A stretch of 64,000 bases of DNA from Anaerostipes sp. 992a. Its GTDB lineage: Bacteria; Bacillota; Clostridia; Lachnospirales; Lachnospiraceae. Positions 26,979-36,121 of the stretch are shown piece after piece; the first letter of the stretch is position 1; every line of letters begins with the position of its first letter. Both the position numbers and the translations under genes were made by a program. The notes under the pieces are model-generated. The model searched no databases and was not told the origin of the DNA. It saw only the letters and a list, made by a program, of their open reading frames with translations. The stretch spans positions 1 through 64,000 of the forward strand of contig NZ_MJIG01000001.1 in the NCBI RefSeq assembly GCF_001940245.1. The letters run 5' to 3'.

Positions 26979-27018
26979 AGAACTGCTGTAAGAATATTTT
27001 TTGGACAGCAGTTCTTTT
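26979..27018 (+). terminator. terminator after regulator 2
   Basis: AGAACTGCTGT pairs with ACAGCAGTTCT, followed by TTTGT. Confidence 0.9.
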
Positions 27019-27099
27019 GTGGTAGGTTGATCTTCTCATTACTTTTCTATAGAGCGTATCTGCAGTTTATGAAAAAAGTATAAAATTCTAAAAATAATC

Positions 27100-27142
27100 T
27101 TGATTTCCCTTTTTGAACGTGTATAATCATATAAGTTAACTT
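27100..27142 (+). promoter_or_regulatory. promoter and operator of the marR-ABC exporter operon
   Basis: TTGATT (27100-27105), 16-bp spacer, TATAAT (27122-27127), then the perfect palindrome AAGTTAACTT (27133-27142) over the start site, a typical MarR operator position. Confidence 0.75.
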
Positions 27143-27183
27143 AATTAATTATTGAGTAGGTTAAATAAATTGGGAGGAAGAAC

Positions 27184-27648
27184 ATGAAGAAAAATCAAAT
27201 ACATAAATTTACGTTCCTGATGAATAAGATGAGATTAGTATTTACTAGAATGAAGCAGGATCTGAATGTTCCACAGGCAGAATATGTGGCATTGATATCC
27301 ATTGCTGAAAGATCCAAAATGAGGGAGAATGGGAAAGAGATGTCTGTCTCAACTTCTGATGTAGCAAAGCATATAGGGGCAACGATGCCTGCAGTATCAA
27401 AGGTGATTCGTAATCTTTCCATGAAAGGATATGTCAAACAGGTCCAGAGTCAATCTGACCGCAGAGTGACCCATCTTATATTGACAGAAAAGGGAAACGA
27501 GATCTTGAAAAAAGATTTTGAGAAAAGAGGTCAATTGATGAAGAAGGCTTTCGATGAGTTTGGGGAAGAGAAGACGGATCAGCTCTTGGATCTTATGGCA
27601 GAATTGTTTGAATTGCTGGAAAAGGAGGCAGAAGAAAAAGATGATTAG
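27184..27648 (+). CDS. MarR-family transcriptional regulator
   Basis: 154 residues, winged HTH with STSDVAKHIGATMPAVSKVIRNLSMKGYVKQVQSQSDRRVTHLILTEKG, the MarR DNA-binding helix and wing. It overlaps the first exporter gene by 8 bp. Such regulators derepress multidrug exporters when a phenolic or hydrophobic ligand binds; the ligand is unknown here. Confidence 0.93.
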   Translation: MKKNQIHKFTFLMNKMRLVFTRMKQDLNVPQAEYVALISIAERSKMRENGKEMSVSTSDVAKHIGATMPAVSKVIRNLSMKGYVKQVQSQSDRRVTHLILTEKGNEILKKDFEKRGQLMKKAFDEFGEEKTDQLLDLMAELFELLEKEAEEKDD

Positions 27649-29794
27649 GATTCTAAAGTTTGCCAAAAAACGATGGTATATGATGGTGCTCATCATAACA
27701 TTGCTGCTTGGCCAGGCATATTGTGAGCTGACATTGCCACAGTATACATCCAATATTGTAGATGTGGGAATTCAGTATAAAGGAATTGAAAGAACCATAC
27801 CGGAAGCGGTTCGTCCAGAAACCTTTCAGGGATTGCTTGGAATGATTTCCGATTCGGATGAAAAGGAACTGGTACAGGATGCGTATGAGCTGATCGAAAA
27901 AGGGTCTGATAAGGACCTGGAAGAATTATATCCGGCATTGGAAAAAAGCAATCTTTATGTGCTGGATTATGACAGCTTAGGAGAAGAGAAAGCGGATGAG
28001 CTGACAGAAGTGGTAACCGATGCAGAACTTAAGCTGATGGAGATGATGGCATCTACACCGGAAATGCAAAAGAAACTGGAGAAGAATGCTTCCATGAGCA
28101 AGGAAAATATTGACCAGCTCAAGGATGTGATGGGAGATTCTTTGGCGGTGGCATTTATTCAGGAAGAATATAAGGCCATCGGTGTGGATATGGATCAATA
28201 TCAGATGAATTATCTGAAGAAGTCAGCCATGAAGATGATGGCGTTGGCTATGGGAAGCATGGTTATGGCAATTTTGGTGACATTCTTTGCATCCAGATTA
28301 GCCGCAGTGACCAGCAAGGAGCTTAGAAATAAGGTATTTAGAAAGGTGGTATCCTTTTCCAACGAGGAAATGAATCATTTCTCTACGGCATCGCTGATTA
28401 CCAGATGTACCAATGACATACAGCAGGTTCAGATGGTGATGGTACTGCTGTTTCGAATGGTGTTGTATGCGCCGATCATGGGAATTGGTGGAATTGTAAA
28501 GGTACTTCATACAGATACGTCCATGGTATGGATTATTGCATTGGCTGTCATTGTGCTGTTGGGGGTTGTGATGATTCTTATGAGTGCTGCCATGCCAAAA
28601 TTTAAGAAAATGCAGGTTCTTGTGGATCGTTTGAACCTGGTTACCAGGGAGATTCTGACAGGAATTCCGGTAGTCCGGGCATTTAGCCGGGAAAAATACG
28701 AAGAACAACGCTTTGAAGGTGCCAGTTATGATCTGATGAAGACTCAGCTGTTTACCAATCGTGTGATGACATTTATGATGCCGACCATGATGTTTATTAT
28801 GAATGGAGTTTCTGTTCTGATCATATGGGTTGGAGCGCATGGTATTGATGCAGGAAATCTTCAGGTTGGGGATATGATGGCATTTATTACCTATACAATG
28901 CAGATCATTATGGCATTTTTAATGATGACTATGATTTCTGTTATGCTTCCTCGAGCAGCAGTGGCAGCGGAGCGTATTGATGAAGTGTTGGAATCTGATA
29001 CATTGATTACGGATGCCAAAGAAGCAAAGGATGTAAACGGAGCTGGCGAAGTGGAATTTCACAATGTAGGCTTTGCGTATCCAGGTGCCAAGGAAGAGGT
29101 GCTTCAGAATATCAGTTTTACTGCAAAGGCCGGACAGACCACAGCATTTATTGGAAGTACTGGAAGCGGAAAATCCACATTGGTACAGCTGATTCCAAGA
29201 TTGTTTGACGTTACAGAGGGTAAGATTACCATTGACGGCGAAGATATACGGAATATCAAGCTTTCTTCTTTACGTGAGAATATTGGATATGTTCCGCAAA
29301 AGGGATTGTTGTTCTCAGGAACGATTGAGTCCAACTTAAGATTTGGTACAGAGGAAGCGACTGTAGAGACTATTAAGAAAGCAGCCAAGATTGCTCAGGC
29401 GGAAGAATTTATTGATTCCAAGCCACTGGGCTATCAGACACCGATCTCCCAGGGGGGCTCTAATGTATCTGGTGGTCAGAAACAGAGACTTGCCATTGCG
29501 AGAGCCATTGCCAAGGAACCAAAGATCTATATATTTGATGACAGCTTTTCTGCGTTGGATTATAAGACAGATGTGACGTTACGAAAAGCATTGCAAAAGG
29601 AAGTAGGAGATGCAGTTGTGATGATCGTAGCACAGCGAATCAGTACCATTTTGCATGCAGATAAGATTATTGTACTGGATGAGGGTAGAATTGTGGGGGA
29701 AGGCACTCACGAAGAGCTCTTAAAGACCAATCCGGTTTACCAGGAAATTGCCAAGAGCCAGTTAAGCAAGCAGGAATTAGAAGGGGAGGTGTAA
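27641..29794 (+). CDS. heterodimeric ABC exporter, subunit 1 (degenerate ATPase site)
   Basis: 717 residues from the ATG at 27641, with AAAGGAGG 13 bases upstream. Six-helix transmembrane domain and an NBD with Walker A GSTGSGKST, signature NVSGGQKQRLAIARA and Walker B IYIFDDSFSALD. The catalytic Glu after Walker B is Asp, as in non-catalytic halves of TM287/288-type exporters. An unusual acidic insertion of roughly 140 residues (about residues 45-190, Glu/Lys/Met-rich, probably extracytoplasmic) lies between helices 1 and 2. Partner follows 3 bp downstream. Confidence 0.93.
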   Translation: MIRILKFAKKRWYMMVLIITLLLGQAYCELTLPQYTSNIVDVGIQYKGIERTIPEAVRPETFQGLLGMISDSDEKELVQDAYELIEKGSDKDLEELYPALEKSNLYVLDYDSLGEEKADELTEVVTDAELKLMEMMASTPEMQKKLEKNASMSKENIDQLKDVMGDSLAVAFIQEEYKAIGVDMDQYQMNYLKKSAMKMMALAMGSMVMAILVTFFASRLAAVTSKELRNKVFRKVVSFSNEEMNHFSTASLITRCTNDIQQVQMVMVLLFRMVLYAPIMGIGGIVKVLHTDTSMVWIIALAVIVLLGVVMILMSAAMPKFKKMQVLVDRLNLVTREILTGIPVVRAFSREKYEEQRFEGASYDLMKTQLFTNRVMTFMMPTMMFIMNGVSVLIIWVGAHGIDAGNLQVGDMMAFITYTMQIIMAFLMMTMISVMLPRAAVAAERIDEVLESDTLITDAKEAKDVNGAGEVEFHNVGFAYPGAKEEVLQNISFTAKAGQTTAFIGSTGSGKSTLVQLIPRLFDVTEGKITIDGEDIRNIKLSSLRENIGYVPQKGLLFSGTIESNLRFGTEEATVETIKKAAKIAQAEEFIDSKPLGYQTPISQGGSNVSGGQKQRLAIARAIAKEPKIYIFDDSFSALDYKTDVTLRKALQKEVGDAVVMIVAQRISTILHADKIIVLDEGRIVGEGTHEELLKTNPVYQEIAKSQLSKQELEGEV

Positions 29795-29797
29795 AGC

Positions 29798-31651
29798 ATG
29801 GCAAGAAGAGGACATGGAGGTCCGGGAAGACCAGCCGAGAAGGCAAAGGATTTTAAAGGGACTTTAAAGAAATTGGTCCATTACCTTGGACAGTATCATT
29901 TGGCCATTATTTGTGTCATGATTTTTACAATCGGAAGTACGGTTTTTCATATCGTCGGACCGAAGATTCTTGGAAAAGCAACAACAGAGGTTTTTAATGG
30001 TCTGGTCAGTAAGGTACAAGGTGGTGCTGGAATTGATTTTGAGAAGATTGGGCGAATCCTTCTGCTGTTGATCAGTTTATATTTGATCAGTGCAGTATTT
30101 AGTTATATTCAGGGATTCATTATGACGGGAATCTCCCAGAAGGTGGCATTTAATCTGAGAAAGGAATTATCAGAGAAGATCAACCGTCTTCCTATGAATT
30201 ATTATGATAAGAGAACCTATGGAGAGGTTTTGTCAAGGGTGACCAACGATGTGGATACCTTGGGAATGGGCCTCAATCAGACGTTGCATCAGCTGATTAC
30301 ATCTGTTGCAACGGTGATCGGTATTTTTATTATGATGCTGAGCATCAGCCCGATCATGACATTGATTGCAGTGGTTACCCTTCCGGTTTCAGGAATTTTG
30401 ATTGGAATCGTAGTAAAGCATTCACAAAAATACTTTATATCACAGCAGGCATACTTAGGGCATGTCAATGGACAGGTGGAAGAGGTCTTTGGCGGGCATA
30501 ATGTCATTAAGCTTTTTAATAAAGAAGAGACCGTATTAAAGCAATTTGAAGAAACCAATGAGATTTTGTATCAATCTGCATGGAAATCTCAGTTTTTATC
30601 TGGGTTAATGCAGCCGGTTATGGGATTTATCGGTAACCTTGGATATGTGGCGGTAGCCGTCTTAGGTGGATACTTAAGTATAAAAGGAAGTATTGAAGTG
30701 GGGGATATCCAGTCCTTTATTCAGTATGTAAAACAGTTTACTCAGCCAATTTCTCAGATGGCACAGGTGTCCAATATGCTTCAGTCAACCATAGCAGCAT
30801 CTGAGAGGGTATTTGAATTTCTGGATGAAAATGAAGAGGAACAGAAATCCTTTCTTCATGCCACAATGGAGGATCCTAAAACGGGTGAGGTCCGCAATGT
30901 AACACCAGATGACATTACGGGAAAGGTTGATTTTGAGCATGTAAACTTTGGATATACCAGGGACAAACAGATTATTCATGATTTTAACCTGCATGTAAAA
31001 CCGGGACAGAAGATTGCCATTGTTGGTCCGACTGGAGCAGGTAAGACGACGATCGTAAAGCTTCTGATGCGTTTTTATGACATTGATGACGGTTCCATTC
31101 AGATTGATGGCCATGACGTGCAGGGATTTGACCGTTCTGAGCTAAGAGAGGCATTTGGAATGGTACTGCAGGATACCTGGTTATTTAAAGGAAGTATTAT
31201 GGATAATATCCGTTATGGTAAATTAGAAGCAACGGATGAGGAAGTGATGGAAGCAGCCAAGGCGGCACATGTGCATCATTTCGTACAGACATTGCCGGAT
31301 GGCTATGATATGGAATTAAATGAAGAGGCTACGAACATTTCTCAGGGACAGAAGCAGCTGCTGACCATTGCCAGAGCAATTCTTGCGGATAACCGCATTC
31401 TCATTCTGGATGAAGCAACCAGCTCTGTGGATACGAGAACAGAAGTGCTGATTCAGGAAGCAATGGATAATCTGATGAAGGGACGAACCAGCTTTATTAT
31501 TGCACATCGCCTTTCTACGATTAAGAATGCAGATTTGATTCTCGTATTAAAGGATGGAGATGTTATTGAACAAGGAAATCATGAAGAGCTGATGGCGCAG
31601 GGTGGATTTTACTGTGATTTATACAATTCTCAGTTTGAAGAGACTGCATAG
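29798..31651 (+). CDS. heterodimeric ABC exporter, subunit 2
   Basis: 617 residues. Six-helix transmembrane domain (about 30-330) and NBD with Walker A GPTGAGKTT, Walker B ILILDEATSSVD with the normal catalytic Glu, and an altered signature NISQGQKQLLTIARA. The canonical Walker B here combined with the altered signature matches the pairing of one active and one degenerate site. The N-terminus is Gly/Arg-rich (MARRGHGGPGRP). Likely multidrug or lipid-linked export under MarR control. Confidence 0.94.
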   Translation: MARRGHGGPGRPAEKAKDFKGTLKKLVHYLGQYHLAIICVMIFTIGSTVFHIVGPKILGKATTEVFNGLVSKVQGGAGIDFEKIGRILLLLISLYLISAVFSYIQGFIMTGISQKVAFNLRKELSEKINRLPMNYYDKRTYGEVLSRVTNDVDTLGMGLNQTLHQLITSVATVIGIFIMMLSISPIMTLIAVVTLPVSGILIGIVVKHSQKYFISQQAYLGHVNGQVEEVFGGHNVIKLFNKEETVLKQFEETNEILYQSAWKSQFLSGLMQPVMGFIGNLGYVAVAVLGGYLSIKGSIEVGDIQSFIQYVKQFTQPISQMAQVSNMLQSTIAASERVFEFLDENEEEQKSFLHATMEDPKTGEVRNVTPDDITGKVDFEHVNFGYTRDKQIIHDFNLHVKPGQKIAIVGPTGAGKTTIVKLLMRFYDIDDGSIQIDGHDVQGFDRSELREAFGMVLQDTWLFKGSIMDNIRYGKLEATDEEVMEAAKAAHVHHFVQTLPDGYDMELNEEATNISQGQKQLLTIARAILADNRILILDEATSSVDTRTEVLIQEAMDNLMKGRTSFIIAHRLSTIKNADLILVLKDGDVIEQGNHEELMAQGGFYCDLYNSQFEETA

Positions 31652-31663
31652 GTATGATATAAT
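31635..31663 (+). promoter_or_regulatory. phosphohexomutase promoter
   Basis: TTGAAG (31635-31640, inside the end of the exporter gene), 17-bp spacer, TATAAT (31658-31663). Confidence 0.75.
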
Positions 31664-31725
31664 GTCCATAGTATGTGGGTATTTCGCTTAGAGACAATCG
31701 TTTTTAAGAAGAAGGAGAGAACAAA

Positions 31726-33222
31726 ATGGACAACTTATTAAAATTACAGAATGGAAGTGACATCCGCGGAATCGCAGTAGAAGGCGTAGAAGGAGAAAGT
31801 GTCAACTTAACTGGCGAGATTGCCAACAGAATCGGACAGGGATTTGTAACATGGCTTTCTAAGAAGACAGGGAAAGCAGCAGCAGATTTAAGAATTGGAG
31901 TAGGGAATGATTCCCGTATTACTGCAGATGCTATGAAGAACGGAGTCATGAAGGGAATGGCTTCTATGGGTGCAGTTGTATATAATTGTGGATTGGTATC
32001 TACTCCATCCATGTTTATGACAATTGTATTTCCAGAGACAGCATTTGATGGATCCATCATGATCACAGCAAGCCATTTACCATTTAACCGAAATGGATTA
32101 AAGTTCTTTGATAAGGATGGTGGGCTGGAAAGTACAGATATCAAAGAGATTCTGACGGTTGCTCAGGATTGTACAGTGGCAGAATGTGAGAAAGAAGCAG
32201 AAAGCTTTGATTCTCTTTCCTTATATACAGCTAGTCTTTGTGAGAAGATCAAAGCTGGAGTGAATGCAGAAGATTTTGATCATCCACTGGCAGGACTTCA
32301 TGTAGTCGTAGATGCTGGTAATGGTGCTGGTGGATTTTTTGCAAAACGCGTACTGGAAGAATTGGGTGCAGATATCTCTGGAAGCCAGTTCTTAAATCCA
32401 GATGGGATGTTCCCAAATCACATTCCAAACCCTGAGAATGCACAGGCGATGGAGGCGATTAAGAATGCGGTACTGGATAACAAAGCGGATCTTGGTATTA
32501 TCTTTGATACGGATGTGGACAGAATGTCTGCAGTATTATCCGATGGATCAGAGATCAACCGTGACAGTATCATCGCTATGATGGCAGCAATTATCGCAAA
32601 GGACTATCCAGGTGGAACCATTGTTACAGATTCTGTAACCTCTGATCGTCTGACACGCTTCTTAGAGGGTGAATTAGGCATGAAGCAGCACCGTTTCAAA
32701 CGAGGCTATAAGAATGTTATCAATGAATCCAAACGTCTGAATGAGGAAGGAATCGTATCTCCACTTGCGATTGAGACATCTGGACATGGTGCTTTAAGTG
32801 AGAACTATTTCTTAGACGATGGAGCTTACATGGCTGTTAAGTTATTGATCGCAGCAGCTCTTGCGAAGAAAGAAGGAAAACAGTTACAGTTCTTTGTAGC
32901 TAAGTTAGAACCAGAGTTTGAATCCAGAGAATATCGTATGAAGCTGTCCGGAGAAGATTTCAAGGCTTATGGACAGGATGTATTGAAGGTATTTGAAGAA
33001 AGAGCAAAGGAACAGGGAATTACCGTTGCTCCAAATTCTTATGAAGGTGTACGTCTGGCATTTGCTTCTGAAGAAGTAAAAGGATGGGCACTTCTTAGAT
33101 TATCCCTTCATGATCCATTGATGCCTTTGAACTTAGAAGGAGAAAGAGAAGGCGACTGTGATAAGATGGTAGAGATTGTACGAGGATTATTGACTGGATT
33201 TGATCAGTTAGCGGTGATTTAA
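31726..33222 (+). CDS. phosphomannomutase/phosphoglucomutase family protein
   Basis: 498 residues, alpha-D-phosphohexomutase superfamily. The phosphoserine loop reads MITASHLPFNRNGLKF near residue 110, the Mg-binding loop FDTDVDRMSAV near 265, and the sugar-specificity loop IETSGHGAL near 345. It interconverts hexose-1- and -6-phosphates for cell-envelope sugar nucleotides or glycogen. Glucose versus mannose preference is not settled by motif reading. Monocistronic. Confidence 0.92.
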   Translation: MDNLLKLQNGSDIRGIAVEGVEGESVNLTGEIANRIGQGFVTWLSKKTGKAAADLRIGVGNDSRITADAMKNGVMKGMASMGAVVYNCGLVSTPSMFMTIVFPETAFDGSIMITASHLPFNRNGLKFFDKDGGLESTDIKEILTVAQDCTVAECEKEAESFDSLSLYTASLCEKIKAGVNAEDFDHPLAGLHVVVDAGNGAGGFFAKRVLEELGADISGSQFLNPDGMFPNHIPNPENAQAMEAIKNAVLDNKADLGIIFDTDVDRMSAVLSDGSEINRDSIIAMMAAIIAKDYPGGTIVTDSVTSDRLTRFLEGELGMKQHRFKRGYKNVINESKRLNEEGIVSPLAIETSGHGALSENYFLDDGAYMAVKLLIAAALAKKEGKQLQFFVAKLEPEFESREYRMKLSGEDFKAYGQDVLKVFEERAKEQGITVAPNSYEGVRLAFASEEVKGWALLRLSLHDPLMPLNLEGEREGDCDKMVEIVRGLLTGFDQLAVI

Positions 33223-33232
33223 CCAATATGAG

Positions 33233-33275
33233 AAAAAAAGCAGAAATGAAGAATTTTCTTCATTTCTGCTTTTTT
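33233..33275 (+). terminator. terminator of the phosphohexomutase gene
   Basis: AAAAAGCAGAAATGAAG pairs with CTTCATTTCTGCTTTTTT around AATTTT. Confidence 0.95.
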
Positions 33276-33287
33276 CATGTAAAAAGT

Positions 33288-33322
33288 AAAAGTGCCAAGT
33301 GAGGGAGTCACTTGGCACTTTT
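33288..33322. terminator. second hairpin in tandem
   Basis: A perfect 15-bp stem AAAAGTGCCAAGTGA / TCACTTGGCACTTTT with GGGAG-type loop. Symmetric A/T flanks permit termination in either direction. Confidence 0.75.
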
Positions 33323-33324
33323 GA

Positions 33325-33558
33325 GGGGAGTATAAATAATTAATAAGGGGTTATATAGTGTGTAGAGTCACATAGCATGACTATCTACATCCTTATTGTA
33401 TAGTTTATGAGCATGAAATGCAAGTATTTTAATAAAAAAAATTCAAAAAAATCAAATTTTGTGTTTTTATGGAGATATTTGCTTTGAAAAAAATTATTTA
33501 CTGAATAAAAACGAAGCAGAGGGAGCAAAATATTCTTGTAATCAAATGAAAGGAGATT
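33325..33558. other. AT-rich intergenic region with one folded segment
   Basis: No gene of its own. At about 33343-33402, AATAAGG pairs with CCTTATT and encloses GTAGAGTCA / TGACTATCTAC, a roughly 60-nt hairpin. The rest is A/T-rich sequence ahead of the Asn-rich ORF, whose promoter is not obvious. Confidence 0.45.
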
Positions 33559-33564
33559 ATGACA

Positions 33565-33777
33565 ATGGCTAAAAATTATGCAAATTCAACCAACGCAAAT
33601 AATCAGACTGGCAATAGTCAATCATCAAACAAAAACAAAACAGGCAATAAGGCAGGCAACAAGGCGAGCAATAAAATGAATAACAGCCAGAATGCTTCTA
33701 ATGCTAACAACAACTCTAATTCTTATAATAATAATTCAAATAACAGCACAAATGAATCTGGAAGCAATAAAAGATAG
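33565..33777 (+). CDS. small Asn-rich low-complexity protein
   Basis: 70 residues from the ATG at 33565, nine bases after AAAGGAG; an ATG six bases earlier is too close to the SD. The sequence is almost entirely Asn, Ser, Lys, Gly, Ala and Thr with repeats such as KTGNKAGNKASNK and NNNSNSYNNNSNN, and no hydrophobic core. The composition recalls gamma-type small acid-soluble spore proteins, but the family's diagnostic blocks are not seen. The SD and terminator indicate it is expressed. Function unknown. Confidence 0.65.
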   Translation: MAKNYANSTNANNQTGNSQSSNKNKTGNKAGNKASNKMNNSQNASNANNNSNSYNNNSNNSTNESGSNKR

Positions 33778-33813
33778 TTCTTTTATCATAGTCGGATAGT
33801 CTGTTATGAGAAA

Positions 33814-33849
33814 GAGAGGGTCAAGATCAGAAATTTTGACCCTCTTTTT
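33814..33849 (+). terminator. terminator used as group II intron target
   Basis: AGAGGGTCAA pairs with TTGACCCTCT, followed by TTTTG. The group II intron begins right after the T run. Confidence 0.88.
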
Positions 33850-35700
33850 GTTTGCGCGCCATGGGCGCGCTCTAACGGGTGAAAGTCCCGAACACGCCTA
33901 GGCAACGAGGAAGTGTATAGCCGAACAGCAAGGGTGTCCATCGTGAGGTGGAATCTGAAGGAAGCTGTAAGCAAACTCTTGGTCCGACGGACAGAAATCA
34001 CATATAAGGCTCGGAAATACGGATAAGTCTGCAAAAGGAGATGAAGTCCAAAAGTTGCTGGAAGTACGAGTAAATGTGGCGGATAGATGAGAGGAAAGAG
34101 CGTGCACCTTAAGCGTGGAGGTCTCACAGAGGTATCATCAGCCTAGTAACAACGAACTGTGAGAAATCAGCCGAGCCCATAGTAGTGAAGAAGTCTCTGT
34201 AATGGGGATGGAGTGAAGGGGCGAACAATCAATCAGTTTGAGTATGTCTCGTATTGCAGAAATGACAACATCTGCCGTAACCAATCGGGTAAAAGATGGT
34301 CAAATCAAGCGAGACGGAAAGGAAAGAACGCATGGACACAAGTAATCTAATGGAGCAGATATTATCTAGTGATAATCTCAACAGAGCATATCTGCAAGTC
34401 GTACGAAACAAAGGTGCAGAGGGAGTGGACGGAATGAAGTACACAGAACTCAAGGAACATCTTGCAAAGAACGGCGAAATCATCAAGGAACAGTTGAGGA
34501 CAAGAAAATACAAACCTCAACCAGTACGAAGAGTGGAGATACCAAAGCCTGATGGTGGTGTCAGAAACCTAGGAGTACCAACGGTAACAGACAGATTTGT
34601 ACAACAAGCCATTGCACAGGTACTAACACCAATCTATGAGGAACAATTCCATGACCACAGTTATGGATTCAGACCGAATAGGTGTGCACAACAAGCAATC
34701 CTAACAGCACTTGATATGATGAATGATGGTAATGATTGGATTGTAGACATTGACTTGGAAAAGTTCTTTGACACAGTAAATCATGACAAGCTGATGACCT
34801 TAATTGGAAGAACAATCAAGGATGGAGATGTCATCTCCATTGTGAGAAAGTATCTTGTCAGTGGAATTATGATTGATGATGAGTATGAAGACTCTGTAAT
34901 AGGAACACCGCAAGGAGGAAATCTTTCTCCGCTATTAGCGAATATCATGCTCAATGAACTTGACAAAGAAATGGAAAAGCGAGGGCTCAATTTCGCGAGA
35001 TATGCGGATGACTGTATCATTATGGTTGGGAGTGAAATGTCTGCAAATCGAGTAATGAGAAATATCTCTCGATTCATTGAGGAGAAACTAGGGCTTAAGG
35101 TCAACATGACAAAGAGTAAAGTGGATAAACCGCAAGGACTCAAATACCTTGGATTTGGATTCTATTTTGATTCAAGAGCACACCAATACAAGGCGAAGCC
35201 ACATGCAAAATCAGTTGAGAAATTCAAGAAGAGGATGAAGGAACTCACCTGTCGTAGCTGGGGTGTAAGCAACAGCTACAAAGTGGAGAAACTCAATCAA
35301 CTTATCAGAGGATGGGTTAACTACTTCAAGATAGGGAGTATGAAACATCTGTGCAGAGAAATGGATAAACATATCCGATTCAGACTTCGTATGTGTATAT
35401 GGAAACAATGGAAAACACCACAAAACAGGGCAAAGAATTTAATGAAACTAGGCGTGCCCCAATGGGCAGCAAAGCGAACATCCTACGCTAAAGGGTTCGC
35501 AAGAGTATGTCGAGGTTCAGATGTATGCCAAGCTATAAGCAATAAGAGACTAACCTCATTCGGATTAGTCTCAATGTTAGATTACTACACCGAAAGGTGT
35601 GTTACTTGTTAAGTTGATTGAACCGCCGTGTACCGAACGGTACGCACGGTGGTGTGAGAGGTCGGAATTTCTCAATCAAGAGAAATTCCTCCTACTCGAT
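33850..35700 (+). mobile_element. group II intron, terminator-targeting type
   Basis: About 1.85 kb: a 5' ribozyme half beginning near GCGCGCCATGGGCGCGC (33853), an intron-encoded reverse transcriptase, then domain V (GAACCGCCGTGTACC through CACGGTGGTG, about 35622-35660) and domain VI (GAATTTCTC/GAGAAATTC with CTCCTACTCGAT at about 35664-35700). Insertion straight behind an intrinsic terminator, and an IEP without an endonuclease domain, are the known habits of bacterial class C introns. Splice sites are placed to within a few bases only. Confidence 0.85.
34332..35612 (+). CDS. ltrA: group II intron reverse transcriptase/maturase
   Basis: 426 residues from the ATG at 34332 (GGAAAGGAAAGAACGC upstream). 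RT domain blocks are visible: GAEGVDGMKYTEL, RRVEIPKPDGGVRNLGVPTVTDRFVQQAI, YGFRPNRCAQQAIL, the IVDIDLEKFFDTVNHDKL block, GTPQGGNLSPLLANI and the catalytic FARYADDCII. The maturase X region follows (LNQLIRGWVNYFK). No HNH endonuclease domain at the C-terminus. It splices and retro-mobilises the surrounding intron; it looks intact. Confidence 0.95.
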   Translation: MDTSNLMEQILSSDNLNRAYLQVVRNKGAEGVDGMKYTELKEHLAKNGEIIKEQLRTRKYKPQPVRRVEIPKPDGGVRNLGVPTVTDRFVQQAIAQVLTPIYEEQFHDHSYGFRPNRCAQQAILTALDMMNDGNDWIVDIDLEKFFDTVNHDKLMTLIGRTIKDGDVISIVRKYLVSGIMIDDEYEDSVIGTPQGGNLSPLLANIMLNELDKEMEKRGLNFARYADDCIIMVGSEMSANRVMRNISRFIEEKLGLKVNMTKSKVDKPQGLKYLGFGFYFDSRAHQYKAKPHAKSVEKFKKRMKELTCRSWGVSNSYKVEKLNQLIRGWVNYFKIGSMKHLCREMDKHIRFRLRMCIWKQWKTPQNRAKNLMKLGVPQWAAKRTSYAKGFARVCRGSDVCQAISNKRLTSFGLVSMLDYYTERCVTC

Positions 35701-35758
35701 TGGTCCATACAGTGATACAGATGAATATGCTATTAATAAGAAGGAAAGAGGGGATTCT

Positions 35759-36055
35759 ATGAGATTTGATAATATCACTCTGGAGCGGGCATTGTGGATG
35801 ATGGAGCATTATCCAGTGATTCTGATTGATGTGCGGGAACCGGAAAAGTATCAGAAGAGTCATTTGAAAGGAGCAGTCAACATTCCATATGATAAGCTTT
35901 CGAACACTTCCTTTCAGAAGGAAGCGACCTATATCGTGTATTGCGACAATGGTATGCAGAGCATGCGGGCAGCCAGAGATATGGCCATCGAGGGATGTCA
36001 TGTGTATAATGTAATCGGAGGAATAAAAGGAAACGATAAGTATGTTGACATGTAA
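35759..36055 (+). CDS. single-domain rhodanese-like protein
   Basis: 98 residues from the ATG at 35759 (GGAAAGAGGGG upstream); a longer frame reaches back into intron sequence and is not real. Rhodanese fold: ILIDVREPEKYQKSHLKGAVNIPYD and the active-site loop YCDNGMQSMRAA with the persulfide-forming Cys. Sulfurtransferase or sulfide-handling role; partner unknown. It immediately follows the intron 3' end. Confidence 0.85.
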   Translation: MRFDNITLERALWMMEHYPVILIDVREPEKYQKSHLKGAVNIPYDKLSNTSFQKEATYIVYCDNGMQSMRAARDMAIEGCHVYNVIGGIKGNDKYVDM

Positions 36056-36121
36056 AGGGTTAACAAGGTACAATAAAAAATATATGTTTTAACCGATACG
36101 GATTTGAAGATTGGAGAATTC

